Below, piece after piece: positions 1-7,565 of a DNA stretch of 12,950 bases; the first letter of the stretch is position 1, and the number at the start of each line of letters is the position of its first letter. The notes under the pieces were generated by a model. It made no database searches and was not told where the DNA came from. It saw nothing but the letters and a program-made list of their open reading frames with translations. The stretch is taken from positions 1 through 12,950 of the forward strand of contig JASAON010001323.1 in the NCBI GenBank assembly GCA_030849065.1, given 5' to 3'. The stretch is from Jaenimonas drosophilae. Lineage: Eukaryota; Euglenozoa; Kinetoplastea; Trypanosomatida; Trypanosomatidae. The position numbers and the translations under genes were made by a program.

Positions 1-215
1 CACTTCTTGTGAAGAGTGAAACTCTTATTCGTCGTGTGCCACCAAGCCTGAGGACATCCATGGACACACTTGCTGAGCAGCATCGTGCACTACGCACCTC
101 GTGGCACAGGCGACTTGTTCGTGGAGTCCAGGAGCTACGCGAATCAGGAGCTTCGGTGGTGTGGGAGAAGGACGAAGATATTTTACAGTGCGCTGCTTAT
201 ATCTTGGATGAGTAG
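1..215 (+). CDS. 3' end of a second TMTC-like gene (tandem paralogue), truncated by the window edge
   Basis: The frame is open from base 3 and ends at TAG 213-215, giving 70 visible residues of a protein that starts outside the window. GTG at 9 is only an internal Val codon; the frame is open before it. Hand alignment against the last ~70 residues of the gene at 390-2840 shows shared positions along the whole segment: LL at the left end, E-x-L-x-R, (V/I)P, an Arg and Trp in a helical stretch, and a terminal motif VVWEKDEDILQC here against TVWGSEDELFQC there. I count about 16 identities over ~67 positions with one gap. The two genes are therefore divergent tandem copies. On its own this piece has no recognised domain, because the shared C-terminal region is not part of a family I know. 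Whether its missing N-terminal part carries the same membrane and DUF1736 domains is inferred. Confidence 0.75.
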   Translation, partial: LLVKSETLIRRVPPSLRTSMDTLAEQHRALRTSWHRRLVRGVQELRESGASVVWEKDEDILQCAAYILDE

Positions 216-298
216 AACCTCCACTAGTATCCGTCTTCATATTGAGGCTCTGGCTCTGCACCATTCTCAGCAATTCTTCATGCCCATCATGAACATAC

Positions 299-338
299 TT
301 TACACTCTATTTCTTCATCGTGACCTCAACAACCACAG
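299..338 (+). promoter_or_regulatory. Putative spliced-leader acceptor region for the TMTC-like gene
   Basis: A pyrimidine-rich run (about 299-330) leads to the AG at 337-338 in a CCACAG context. From there to the ATG at 390 there is no other ATG, giving a 5' UTR of about 51 bases if this AG is used. The assignment rests on the kinetoplastid interpretation; the exact AG is a guess. Confidence 0.4.
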
Positions 339-389
339 CGGGATTGTACCTACTGTAGAACTTAACATTACCGTAGACAACAAAGAGTC

Positions 390-2840
390 ATGACGGCAAC
401 TGAGGACGCATCCACATCCGTACACAAAGATACTACGTTGCAAACTCCATTCAGACACTCTGACACGTTGTCCTTGGCTGTGCTACTAGCACTTTCTTGT
501 TGCCTCTTCAGCAATGGCTTATACGGAGAGTTTGTATTTGATGACGGAGCTGCACTCGGCAACAACAACGACACTAAATCTGATCTCACCCCACTTAGAG
601 ACGTCTTCCTGAATGACTTTTGGGGTACACCGGTACGCGATGTTAGGTCGCACCGTTCCTACAGACCCACGGTTATCTTGACCTTCCGACTGCAGCACTA
701 TCTGATGGGCTACCGTCATGACGCGACCACTCTGCATGTGGTGAACTACATCATGGCCTACATCAATGTGTGTTTGGTGTACTACCTTGCACGGCTGTAC
801 ATGAAGCCCCACGTTGACAGTGCGGATGGCGTCGCTGACCGACCCCTTCATGTTGCATGGCGCCGCTGTGCCATTCCATTTGCTGCAGCACTTCTCTTCC
901 TTGCTCATCCTGTGCACGTTGACTCGGTGACGTCGATTGTGGGCCGCTGTGAGCTGATGTGCTGCTTCTTTGGACTGTGTGCGTTGTTCGTGGAACATGC
1001 GTACCTGTGTGTGTGGGGCCGTGGCTGGCATGTGCATGTTGGTTGTGTGCTGTTGAGTACGGTGCTGATGATTCTGAGCGTGACAAGCAAGGACAGTGGG
1101 ATTGCCTACTGTGGCGTGTTTGTGGTTCATGCCGTTGGTATATACTGCTGGAAACGTGCTTCCCTTCGTCGCACGATCATGTGTGTCATCCTCTCCGTAG
1201 CACAGGTTGTGGGTTACTTTGGATTTCGCATGTACGCCCTCGGTGCGCTTTCATTGCACGTGAAGGACATGCGACGCACTGAGACACCTCAGTACTTCGT
1301 ACCTCCTGGAGTTTGGCACTGGCTGGCAATACGATGGGTTGTCACTATGAAGAATCTTGAGCTCCTCTTCTTTCCAACCAAGTTATGTTGCGAGTATTCC
1401 TTCGACTGTATTCCACATCTTGCGAGTCTGAGTGATGAACGTGTTCCCATGTTCTGTGCTGTGACGCTGGCTGTACTCTGCTATGTAGGTGCTCTTGTGT
1501 ATCGCGTGCTGCGGTACCGTTCACGTGGTGCATCTGTGCAGCTTGTGGCTGTGTTGTGGGGTGCTATATTGTATGCCCCTGTGAGTCATTTCTTCGTGCA
1601 GGTGGGCACGTTCATTGCGGAGCGTTGTCTGTACTCATCGTCTGTGGGTGTAGTGCTTCTGTATGCGTTTGTAAGTGTTCCTGCTAAGGTTCCCGAGTCC
1701 CACCTCGGTTGGGTACGCTGCTGTGTCTTGTGCGCGTTGGTTGTGTTCTGGCTGTTTGTTTCCCACCGCCGTAATCCTGCCTGGAATACGTCAAAGGAGC
1801 TCTTTACAGCTGCGGTGGAGGTATGCCCAAACGGAGCCAAGGGTCATTCGGCGCTTGGTATTCAGGCAAAGATAGATGCAAGGGGAATTGTAACGGAGGA
1901 GTCCTTTCGTCATATGGAGCGTGCCTACTCTTTGGATTCTGAGCTGGTCCACTGCCTGCACTACTTGGCTGTCTTCACGTGGAATAATCGTAATTTGAAG
2001 GATGCGTATCAGTTGATGCGAAAGTGCGCGGCGAAGCTAGAGCCTGATTGTGTTGATTCATATCCAAAGTTGCGTGATATGATTTTTCCAGATTTGCCTA
2101 CATCACTCCAAAACCTCGACTACGCAACCTTCGTAGAGCGCGTTGATGCGAAGGCCATGTACTTCGCAATGGCAGCACTTTCACGGGTGCTCGAAGGAGA
2201 GCCTTGTCCTGCCTTGAGTCTCTATAGGAAAGCTGTTGATAGATGGCGAAGTGTCAACGTGTTCTGGGACAGTATAAAGGATTCAAAGGCTGATGATAAG
2301 GTGTTCTTTTGTGGCATCCTTGATGAATATGCAGATGCCCTGAAACAGTGTGTCACGGAGGGAGACGACGATGACTATCTTCCAGAACTTGTTGCGGAGG
2401 AGTCGTTGGAGGAACTGCTCAATGTGACTCGAACGTGCTACTTCAGCTGGTCCACATTCAGGGACTTCTGGGATGGCAGAATAATGAAGAACACTTTAGA
2501 GCGCTTTGCGTATCGTCTCGGTGAAGCGTCGAAGCACCTCTTGGAGACGGCTCCTCTGCTTGAGGATGCGAAGCTACAGGTGGAGTTAGAGCAGGCATCC
2601 TTGGAGCTACAGCTGCGGCGGTACTGCCATGTTAATGGGCTCTTGAAAAACAAGGAGGTACTGGATCGCATCCCAGAGCGACACGCTGATGAGGTGGCGG
2701 CCCTGGAGGCAAATTTCACAAAGTACCGTGAGGAATGGCGTGCTTCCATTGTAGAAGAAGCTGCACTTCTCACAAAGAAGGGTGTTATGACTGTGTGGGG
2801 AAGCGAGGATGAGCTATTTCAGTGTGAAAAGTTTTACTAG
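390..2840 (+). CDS. TMTC-like protein: DUF1736/TPR polytopic membrane protein, putative protein O-mannosyltransferase
   Basis: 816 residues. TMTC proteins are ER membrane glycosyltransferases; the animal enzymes O-mannosylate cadherins using dolichol-phosphate-mannose. Family hallmarks seen here: hydrophobic segment 27-45; acidic pair in FVFDDGAA (Asp51-Asp52, expected luminal catalytic region); LNDFWGTP (75-81) and SHRSYRP (87-93), both close to TMTC consensus; HPVHVDSVTSIVGR (173-186); TSKDSGI (232-238); a DUF1736-like region (about 275-350) with a FP..LC.EYSFDCIP core; and VGTFIAERCLY (405-415). I estimate 11-12 membrane segments up to residue ~458. WNTSKELF...CPNGAKGHSALG (465-490) starts a TPR-like region, which is short and degenerate compared with animal TMTCs. 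Residues ~590-816 are charged and helical with no recognised family. The ATG at 390 is the first after the presumed splice site. The gene lies 174 bases behind a paralogue. Family assignment is strong; enzymatic activity and substrate are inferred. Confidence 0.88.
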   Translation: MTATEDASTSVHKDTTLQTPFRHSDTLSLAVLLALSCCLFSNGLYGEFVFDDGAALGNNNDTKSDLTPLRDVFLNDFWGTPVRDVRSHRSYRPTVILTFRLQHYLMGYRHDATTLHVVNYIMAYINVCLVYYLARLYMKPHVDSADGVADRPLHVAWRRCAIPFAAALLFLAHPVHVDSVTSIVGRCELMCCFFGLCALFVEHAYLCVWGRGWHVHVGCVLLSTVLMILSVTSKDSGIAYCGVFVVHAVGIYCWKRASLRRTIMCVILSVAQVVGYFGFRMYALGALSLHVKDMRRTETPQYFVPPGVWHWLAIRWVVTMKNLELLFFPTKLCCEYSFDCIPHLASLSDERVPMFCAVTLAVLCYVGALVYRVLRYRSRGASVQLVAVLWGAILYAPVSHFFVQVGTFIAERCLYSSSVGVVLLYAFVSVPAKVPESHLGWVRCCVLCALVVFWLFVSHRRNPAWNTSKELFTAAVEVCPNGAKGHSALGIQAKIDARGIVTEESFRHMERAYSLDSELVHCLHYLAVFTWNNRNLKDAYQLMRKCAAKLEPDCVDSYPKLRDMIFPDLPTSLQNLDYATFVERVDAKAMYFAMAALSRVLEGEPCPALSLYRKAVDRWRSVNVFWDSIKDSKADDKVFFCGILDEYADALKQCVTEGDDDDYLPELVAEESLEELLNVTRTCYFSWSTFRDFWDGRIMKNTLERFAYRLGEASKHLLETAPLLEDAKLQVELEQASLELQLRRYCHVNGLLKNKEVLDRIPERHADEVAALEANFTKYREEWRASIVEEAALLTKKGVMTVWGSEDELFQCEKFY
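2157..2837 (+). other. Unrecognised C-terminal extension of the TMTC-like protein, conserved in the paralogue
   Basis: Residues ~590-816 follow the TPR-like segment. They are rich in Glu, Lys, Leu and Arg, with predicted helices, an acidic patch (GDDDDY around 652-657) and a C-terminal VWGSEDELFQC motif. At least the last ~70 residues are recognisably shared with the upstream gene, so the region is under some constraint. I do not know a domain family for it. Confidence 0.55.
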
Positions 2841-2947
2841 ATATTGTTTTGGCACACGGTTATTGTGGAGAAACACATATGGGCTGATGCGTTTATCGCC
2901 ATCGTGTCTGTGGAAACCTTTTCCATTACTGCATGTTGTAGTTTCAT

Positions 2948-2989
2948 ATCTTTCTTCTTCTTGAACCAAACGCTAATCTTTTTGTGTAG
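2948..2989 (+). promoter_or_regulatory. Putative spliced-leader acceptor region for the PB1-like repeat protein
   Basis: A TTTCTTCTTCTT tract (2951-2962) and a second TCTTTTTGTGTAG tract end at AG 2988-2989. No ATG occurs between this AG and the ATG at 3024. This supports 3024 as the translation start and argues against extending the open frame upstream to 2844, where only a non-ATG codon is available and the tract itself would be translated. Confidence 0.45.
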
Positions 2990-3023
2990 TAAGAAAGTGC
3001 TTTTCACAAGTTACGCTGAGCAG

Positions 3024-6000
3024 ATGGCCAAAGTGCGTTGCATCCTGCTCGTCCGAAGTGGAGCTGAGGTTTCCCAGAGGAGTTTTGAGCTGACTCAGTT
3101 CCCTCAATCTCCACTGGAGATCATCTCCCTGTTGAAGCAGCAAGACTTACGCCTCCAGACAATGGCATTTGATGTCAGCGTGGCTTGCCCCGCGGAGAAG
3201 AAGCTGCAAAAGCTTGCCAACAGCAACCAAGTTGCTCTCTTCTTTGCAAAGGTAACCACGGAGATGACCTTCGACGTTACGCTGACGGGAAGTGGCTCCA
3301 CCAGCGCCAGCCGCCTACTTACATCTCAATATCTAGATGATGATCTGCTTCGGCTGCACATCTTCGCCCCGCGGACGGATTCCGAAGAAAAGGGCCAAAC
3401 CGTAGATCAACACACGGAAAAGATGTTTGTCATTCCTGCAACCGGGCTGGGCGTGGCGCTTGGCCGAGCAGCGAGGGACACAAGACAAGATGGATTCGCA
3501 ATTCGACTTGAGCGTATTGTGGTGTTCTTGATGGATGATAAGAAGTCCTGCGTCGCCGGGAAGGCTCTTCCCGATAATGACAAGGAACTCCGAGAGATGT
3601 TACAAACTTGTGCAAGAAGTGGGAAGCCGCTTCGTATCACCTACGAAGTGCTTCCACCATCATCGCCGCGAACCATCATGAGTGATGCGGCCTCTCCATT
3701 GGGTCGCCCCGCTCACAGTAGCGGCTTTTCGTCTGCCCACCCACGCTCTGCGGCCCCATCTACAGGATCGGCTGCATCTCCGACAGTTGCCGCATCTGCT
3801 TCTCCACGTTCTTCGGGCCCAAGTGCCTCCGCGACGAAGTCTATTCCCGCATCCTCACCTAAGCCCACGAGCTCATCGGTTCCGAAGCCAGCCACATCAA
3901 CTCCACCTACTGCCACTAGCAATGGATCTCCGCCATCCGCCACCGTCACTCCCCCTTCCCGCGCGCCCGTAACTCCTGCCCCAATCCCTCAATCCCCACC
4001 ACCAGCGTCCACCACAACCGCTCCAAAGGCCGCGCCATCCTCCTCCGGTGCCGCCACCAAACACACCGCCAACCTGCCCGCCAAGGTACCTCCGGCATCA
4101 AGTACCGCTACCCAAGCCACATCTGCTCCTCCAACGTCCTCCACGGCAAAGCCCAAGTCGGCCGCACCCAAAGCGGCCACCTCGCGGCCCGCCACAGTCA
4201 CAAGAACCAAAAGCAATGACACTACAAAGTCCGGTGAGGCCCATGCAGACCCACCACGCAATGCCGTTGCCTCTATCCGTATTCAGCACCCCGCACTCCT
4301 GGAGGACCACCAACTCACCTTCTCCTACTCCAAGACAGAGTCCGAGCTACTGCACCGCTTTCGGGACTCCTGCGTATCAACCGTCAGCAAGCCCACCAAA
4401 GGCAAGCCTGCCGAGTATTTCAAAGTCGTGGTAATTTCGGGTGGGGAGCACCACACCATCACCACAGACGGAGATCTCCGTGAGTGGATTGCCCTCTCCA
4501 AGGAGTCCAACCGCCCGCTTCGGGTGGTGCTGCAGCCCGTCAGCTCACGCCGCTCTCCATCGGCGGGCAGGGAGCCCTCACCAAGTGGCACAGCTGCACA
4601 CCCGAAGGACCCTCCATCTGCAAGGCCTGTCAGCAAACAAACGCCCACTGCGTTAGCTCCTGAAAAAGCTGCATCACCCCCACCTCCTCCCCTTGAGGAA
4701 GACTTGCACACGCCAACCGCTGCCGAGCGCAATTCCACGGCAGCGGCCGTCAAGCTTCCTGAGATTAAGACCCCCGCCAAGACTGTGGAGCCACGCACCC
4801 CTTCTGTGCGGAAAGAGAGCGGCGGCTCGACCCAATCCATCACCAGTACTGAGAAGCTGCCCGATGTACGTGGTAGCCCCAGCCAGCTCTCTCCGTCCAA
4901 CCTCGAGTCTCCACGGGTGCAGCTGAGTTCCTTGCCCAACGTGCAGAACGCCACCCTCCCCAAAGCCAACAGCGCTCCACCAACCCATGCCGTTTCCACC
5001 ACCTCCCCACCCGCACCACGGTCTGCCTCCGTCACAACCCCACGCGGGGTCATTCCTACGCGATCCACAGCATCGACTGCGCAGGGCAGCCCCGAGCGCG
5101 GCTCAGACCCATTGAGTGGAAAGGTGGAGCTGCAGCAATTTGCAGAGATTGACTCCCGACCAGCCTCCCAGCACCCTGTATTGGGGAGTGTAGGTTCCTC
5201 CTCCATCACCATGTCAGCAACAGAGGTGCGGCCACCGCAGTCTTCCCCACAAGGTAGCCCACCGCGGTCAGCCCGTGCAGAGGGGAGGCGTCGCATGTTG
5301 GCCAAGTCGGAGTACTTCAAGGTGGTCGCCCCGAGCGGACTAGACCCAGTGCTCCCTGCACGTGATGTGGCATCTTGCATTGCCATGAATGCTGCTGGCG
5401 ACTGCCTCTTTCAGTCCTTCGCACGATGGAATGAGCAGGAGAGTCTCATTCTATGCCGCCTGAGTGGAAGCTCGCTTCTTCAAGACCTGAAGCGGGCACT
5501 GTGCCAGGAATTTGAGGTGGATGAGTCCGTTGCACCGGAGATACGCATCTTCCTTCAGGAACTTGGCGGGGATGTGGTGGAGGATAGCGAGATTGCCTCC
5601 GATGAGGCTTTGCGATCGCGCCTGAAGCTGCTCACTGTATCAGCGGCCATGTTGGCGGTGAAGTGCAGCAGCCACCCCAACCCACCAACCTCGGAGAGTA
5701 CCAAGCCCCATTTGAAGGAGCTCGTTCGTGAGCTGTCGGTGGAACTCACCAGCCGTCTTGGGCACGAGTTCCGTGTATCACAGCTACAGGCCCTCTTGAC
5801 CCCATGTGAGGGCAACACAGAGCAGATTCCTGGCAGTAAAAAGTTCTTTGACCACCTCAAGGCCATGCCGGAGGCCATTCTTCGTGTCAGTGATGAGGAG
5901 GTGGATTCCTTTTTGCACCTCTGCTTCAAGGGTTTGGATAGTAGTGTAGCCCGGGAGGTGGCCCATGCCTGCGTCATGCGCATGACGGTCTTCAATCTGG

Positions 6001-6959
6001 GTAGTCCGATGGAGTCGCTTCGCTGCTTTTTTGCGCGCTTTCATCGTTCCATGAAGGTAGCCCCGCATGGATCAGTTGTTCCAGTCTTTTTCACCATGTG
6101 CGAGACACATAATTTGGAGATGCCCATCACGGCGGAGGAGGCACTGTCGGAATCCAAATTTTGTGGTGCGGTGATGGAAAAGTTTGCCACCGACCCAACC
6201 TCTATCATGAATGTATTTTCCACCTCTGCCATGGAGCAGCTCTTCCCGCGACGGAACCGCGAGCTGCGTACCCCCGAAGAGCAGGAGGTGCTACGTACTG
6301 TGTTTCAGGAGGAGCTGAAGCACTGCTTTGATGAGTGGTCGATACAGCAACTAGAGGCGTGCATCCAATCCGAAGAAATCCGACGTGAGCCTGCCGTGCA
6401 GACCCTCCTGAGCGTCATTGGAGCTCTCCTTGCTGGCTCCCCAATGGCCAACTACGTCCAATGGCTAGTCGATCACTTCCGTGGACGTTTAGCCAGTGTC
6501 TTGTTCGCCAAGATGAAAACCTTTGAGACTGCCGATGGTCTTCCAATGCAGACCTTGGTACATAGCTGCTGGGAGCTCATGCGACCTGAACTAGAACTTA
6601 ACTTCCTGGCGCAAAAGCAGGGAGAGGTCGCTGCTCTCGGCCTATGGGCATTCTTTGCGGTGCAGCTGGAGTGTCTCAATCGGCACACGTCCTTTCCGGC
6701 ACTTCCTCCATACAACAGCATTCCGCGCCAGACCTCCGTCGTACGTGCGGCAACACTCCCACTAGCTACTGCCATCAAACGGGGCTCATCCGCAGGTAGC
6801 TCACGGCCAGCTCCTAGCACCGGAGATGTGGTGAAGGCGAAGAAGAACAAGGTTCAGTACATTTACAAGTACTATTGTAGTGATCTCCGCACACCTCATC
6901 TCCCCGTGGCCAATGAGGAAGCCAAGAGTGGATCTCCCAAACTGCCGTCCTCGGCGTAG
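3024..6959 (+). CDS. Large modular protein with PB1-like repeats, long disordered linkers and a helical C-terminal half
   Basis: 1311 residues from the ATG at 3024. I do not recognise a named orthologue. Order of parts: an N-terminal beta-strand-rich region (1-211); a Pro/Ser/Thr/Ala-rich linker (about 212-412); a beta-grasp-like module (415-508); a second Pro/Ser-rich linker (about 509-755); then a mostly helical region (about 760-1225) and a basic tail with KAKKNK (1271-1276). Segments 162-211, 464-508 and, more weakly, 762-800 resemble one another: a strand such as YFKVVV, then an acidic D-x-D/E-L motif before a helix, then a PLRI/PLRV strand. This resembles the second half of PB1 domains, which mediate protein-protein interaction through an acidic OPCA loop. 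No catalytic motif, membrane segment or signal peptide is evident. A scaffold or adaptor role is the simplest inference. The two linkers are very C-rich on the + strand. Confidence 0.85.
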   Translation: MAKVRCILLVRSGAEVSQRSFELTQFPQSPLEIISLLKQQDLRLQTMAFDVSVACPAEKKLQKLANSNQVALFFAKVTTEMTFDVTLTGSGSTSASRLLTSQYLDDDLLRLHIFAPRTDSEEKGQTVDQHTEKMFVIPATGLGVALGRAARDTRQDGFAIRLERIVVFLMDDKKSCVAGKALPDNDKELREMLQTCARSGKPLRITYEVLPPSSPRTIMSDAASPLGRPAHSSGFSSAHPRSAAPSTGSAASPTVAASASPRSSGPSASATKSIPASSPKPTSSSVPKPATSTPPTATSNGSPPSATVTPPSRAPVTPAPIPQSPPPASTTTAPKAAPSSSGAATKHTANLPAKVPPASSTATQATSAPPTSSTAKPKSAAPKAATSRPATVTRTKSNDTTKSGEAHADPPRNAVASIRIQHPALLEDHQLTFSYSKTESELLHRFRDSCVSTVSKPTKGKPAEYFKVVVISGGEHHTITTDGDLREWIALSKESNRPLRVVLQPVSSRRSPSAGREPSPSGTAAHPKDPPSARPVSKQTPTALAPEKAASPPPPPLEEDLHTPTAAERNSTAAAVKLPEIKTPAKTVEPRTPSVRKESGGSTQSITSTEKLPDVRGSPSQLSPSNLESPRVQLSSLPNVQNATLPKANSAPPTHAVSTTSPPAPRSASVTTPRGVIPTRSTASTAQGSPERGSDPLSGKVELQQFAEIDSRPASQHPVLGSVGSSSITMSATEVRPPQSSPQGSPPRSARAEGRRRMLAKSEYFKVVAPSGLDPVLPARDVASCIAMNAAGDCLFQSFARWNEQESLILCRLSGSSLLQDLKRALCQEFEVDESVAPEIRIFLQELGGDVVEDSEIASDEALRSRLKLLTVSAAMLAVKCSSHPNPPTSESTKPHLKELVRELSVELTSRLGHEFRVSQLQALLTPCEGNTEQIPGSKKFFDHLKAMPEAILRVSDEEVDSFLHLCFKGLDSSVAREVAHACVMRMTVFNLGSPMESLRCFFARFHRSMKVAPHGSVVPVFFTMCETHNLEMPITAEEALSESKFCGAVMEKFATDPTSIMNVFSTSAMEQLFPRRNRELRTPEEQEVLRTVFQEELKHCFDEWSIQQLEACIQSEEIRREPAVQTLLSVIGALLAGSPMANYVQWLVDHFRGRLASVLFAKMKTFETADGLPMQTLVHSCWELMRPELELNFLAQKQGEVAALGLWAFFAVQLECLNRHTSFPALPPYNSIPRQTSVVRAATLPLATAIKRGSSAGSSRPAPSTGDVVKAKKNKVQYIYKYYCSDLRTPHLPVANEEAKSGSPKLPSSA
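3507..3656 (+). repeat. PB1-like segment A (residues 162-211)
   Basis: Contains LERIVVFLMDDKK, then PDNDKELREML, then SGKPLRITYEV. Spacing and chemistry match segment B: strand, acidic D-x-D-x-E-L-R loop and helix, then a strand beginning PLR. The nucleotide sequences are not obviously repeated, so this is an old protein-level duplication. Confidence 0.5.
3687..4217 (+). other. Acid-free Pro/Ser/Thr/Ala-rich linker coding region (residues 222-398)
   Basis: Reading the translation, 177 consecutive residues contain no Asp or Glu, very few large hydrophobics, and scattered Lys and Arg in short contexts such as SPKP, VPKP and APKAA. This gives a basic, disordered chain. The coding strand is strongly C-rich here. 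Similar composition occurs in microtubule- and nucleic-acid-binding tails, but nothing specific proves that role. Confidence 0.7.
4413..4547 (+). repeat. PB1-like segment B (residues 464-508)
   Basis: Contains EYFKVVVISGGEHH, then TTDGDLREWI, then NRPLRVVLQPV. It aligns with segment A through the acidic D-x-D-L-R-E stretch and the PLR strand. A preceding portion (415-455, IRIQHPALLEDHQLTFSY and on) could be the first half of the same beta-grasp fold. Confidence 0.55.
5307..5423 (+). repeat. Weak third PB1-like segment C (residues 762-800)
   Basis: Begins SEYFKVVAPSG, close to AEYFKVVVISG of segment B, followed by an RDVASCIAMNA helix-like stretch and CLFQSF. The acidic loop is reduced to a single Asp, so this may be a degenerate copy or a chance likeness at the start of the helical half. 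Confidence 0.35.
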
Positions 6960-6979
6960 TATATGCATCAGGAGGTTCT

Positions 6980-7001
6980 CTTGTTTTTTTTTGTGTTTTG
7001 A
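6980..7001 (+). repeat. Oligo-T direct repeat, copy 1
   Basis: CTTG, nine T, GTG, TTTTGA. It matches copy 2 except for GTG in place of CTTG in the middle. It lies 20 bases after the upstream stop codon. Confidence 0.6.
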
Positions 7002-7310
7002 AACGTGCCACTTCTTCCTAATGAGCGTGGTGGGTAGAGTTGGTATGGTGAGGGAAGTATCGCAGCTGTGGGCCTCCCTGTCCACTGACGGCGAATAGAA
7101 TAGACTGTACCATAATGCGTGTAGAGCACAGCCAACTCAAAGGATTGCTTGCCTCCAAATGGACCATGTATGGGGGGAGCAACGACGGCTGAGCACAAGA
7201 AAAGGATGGGGGAGAGCCTCTCCTTTTGACGGAACATCTATCCTCTTCAAACAACAACAACAACAAGGTGTGAAGAGTGGAGGAAAGACTCCACGGTGGT
7301 GGAAATTATT

Positions 7311-7333
7311 CTTGTTTTTTTTTCTTGTTTTGA
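7311..7333 (+). repeat. Oligo-T direct repeat, copy 2
   Basis: CTTG, nine T, CTTG, TTTTGA, starting 331 bases after the start of copy 1 in the same orientation. It may be a simple low-complexity likeness or a duplicated pyrimidine tract used for RNA processing. Confidence 0.6.
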
Positions 7334-7512
7334 TGCCCACCTCCGTAAGGCGCATATTGATATAGTTTGGCGTGCCATCCGCAGGGAAGGGGATGCGCGC
7401 CAATGCTGCAGTACGGTAAGGATCATCACCGTCGAGGTGGATTGCTTTTGTGGGGGGCGGTCGCCAATTTGTAAGTGCCGCGTCCATGCATCTCCCCCTC
7501 TCAAACACACTG

Positions 7513-7560
7513 ACCATTCTATTCACTCACTCGTTTCTCTCCTGCATGAAAGTTGATTAG
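7513..7560 (+). promoter_or_regulatory. Putative spliced-leader acceptor region for the MORN gene
   Basis: The pyrimidine-rich run (CATTCTATTCACTCACTCG then TTTCTCTCCTGC) is followed by AG at 7551-7552 and AG at 7559-7560. Either would give a 5' UTR of only 5-13 bases before the ATG at 7566. Use of either would also remove the tiny upstream frame that starts at ATG 7546. Confidence 0.45.
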
Positions 7561-7565
7561 GATCA

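Larger units (their letters stand above)
6960..7565 (+). other. 606-base intergenic stretch without a convincing gene
   Basis: This is the longest gap in the window; the other complete gaps are about 170-280 bases. It holds two near-identical tracts (6980-7001 and 7311-7333), a (CAA)5 run at 7252-7266, a long stretch of mixed sequence, and the pyrimidine-rich lead-in to the next gene. Short open frames on both strands overlap one another and show no domain or convincing codon pattern. It is most likely the 3' UTR of the upstream gene plus the splice-acceptor region of the MORN gene, possibly with an extra RNA-processing unit. Confidence 0.55.

Noticed and set aside
519..1130. 203-codon open frame on the minus strand
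   Set aside because: It lies wholly opposite the TMTC-like coding region. Its His- and Gln-rich translation is what the reverse complement of that gene gives, and no domain is visible.
2844..3023. 60-codon in-frame N-terminal extension of the 1311-residue protein
   Set aside because: It would need a TTG start and would translate the pyrimidine tract and AG typical of a splice acceptor. The first ATG after that AG is at 3024.
4325..5386. 353-codon open frame on the minus strand
   Set aside because: It is opposite the Pro/Ser-rich linkers of the 1311-residue protein. The C-rich coding strand lacks minus-strand stops, and the Gly/Ser/Val-rich product is a composition effect.
7159..7365. 68-codon plus-strand frame in the intergenic gap with a hydrophobic tail
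   Set aside because: The hydrophobic run comes directly from an oligo-T tract and the five Gln from the CAA repeat. There is no strong acceptor just upstream. It is kept only as a possibility under the finding on the duplicated tracts.
7137..7526. 129-codon minus-strand frame in the intergenic gap
   Set aside because: The translation includes runs from simple sequence (five Cys from the CAA repeat, Lys-rich from oligo-T) and no domain. It is on the opposite strand to every gene, with no splice-type lead-in.
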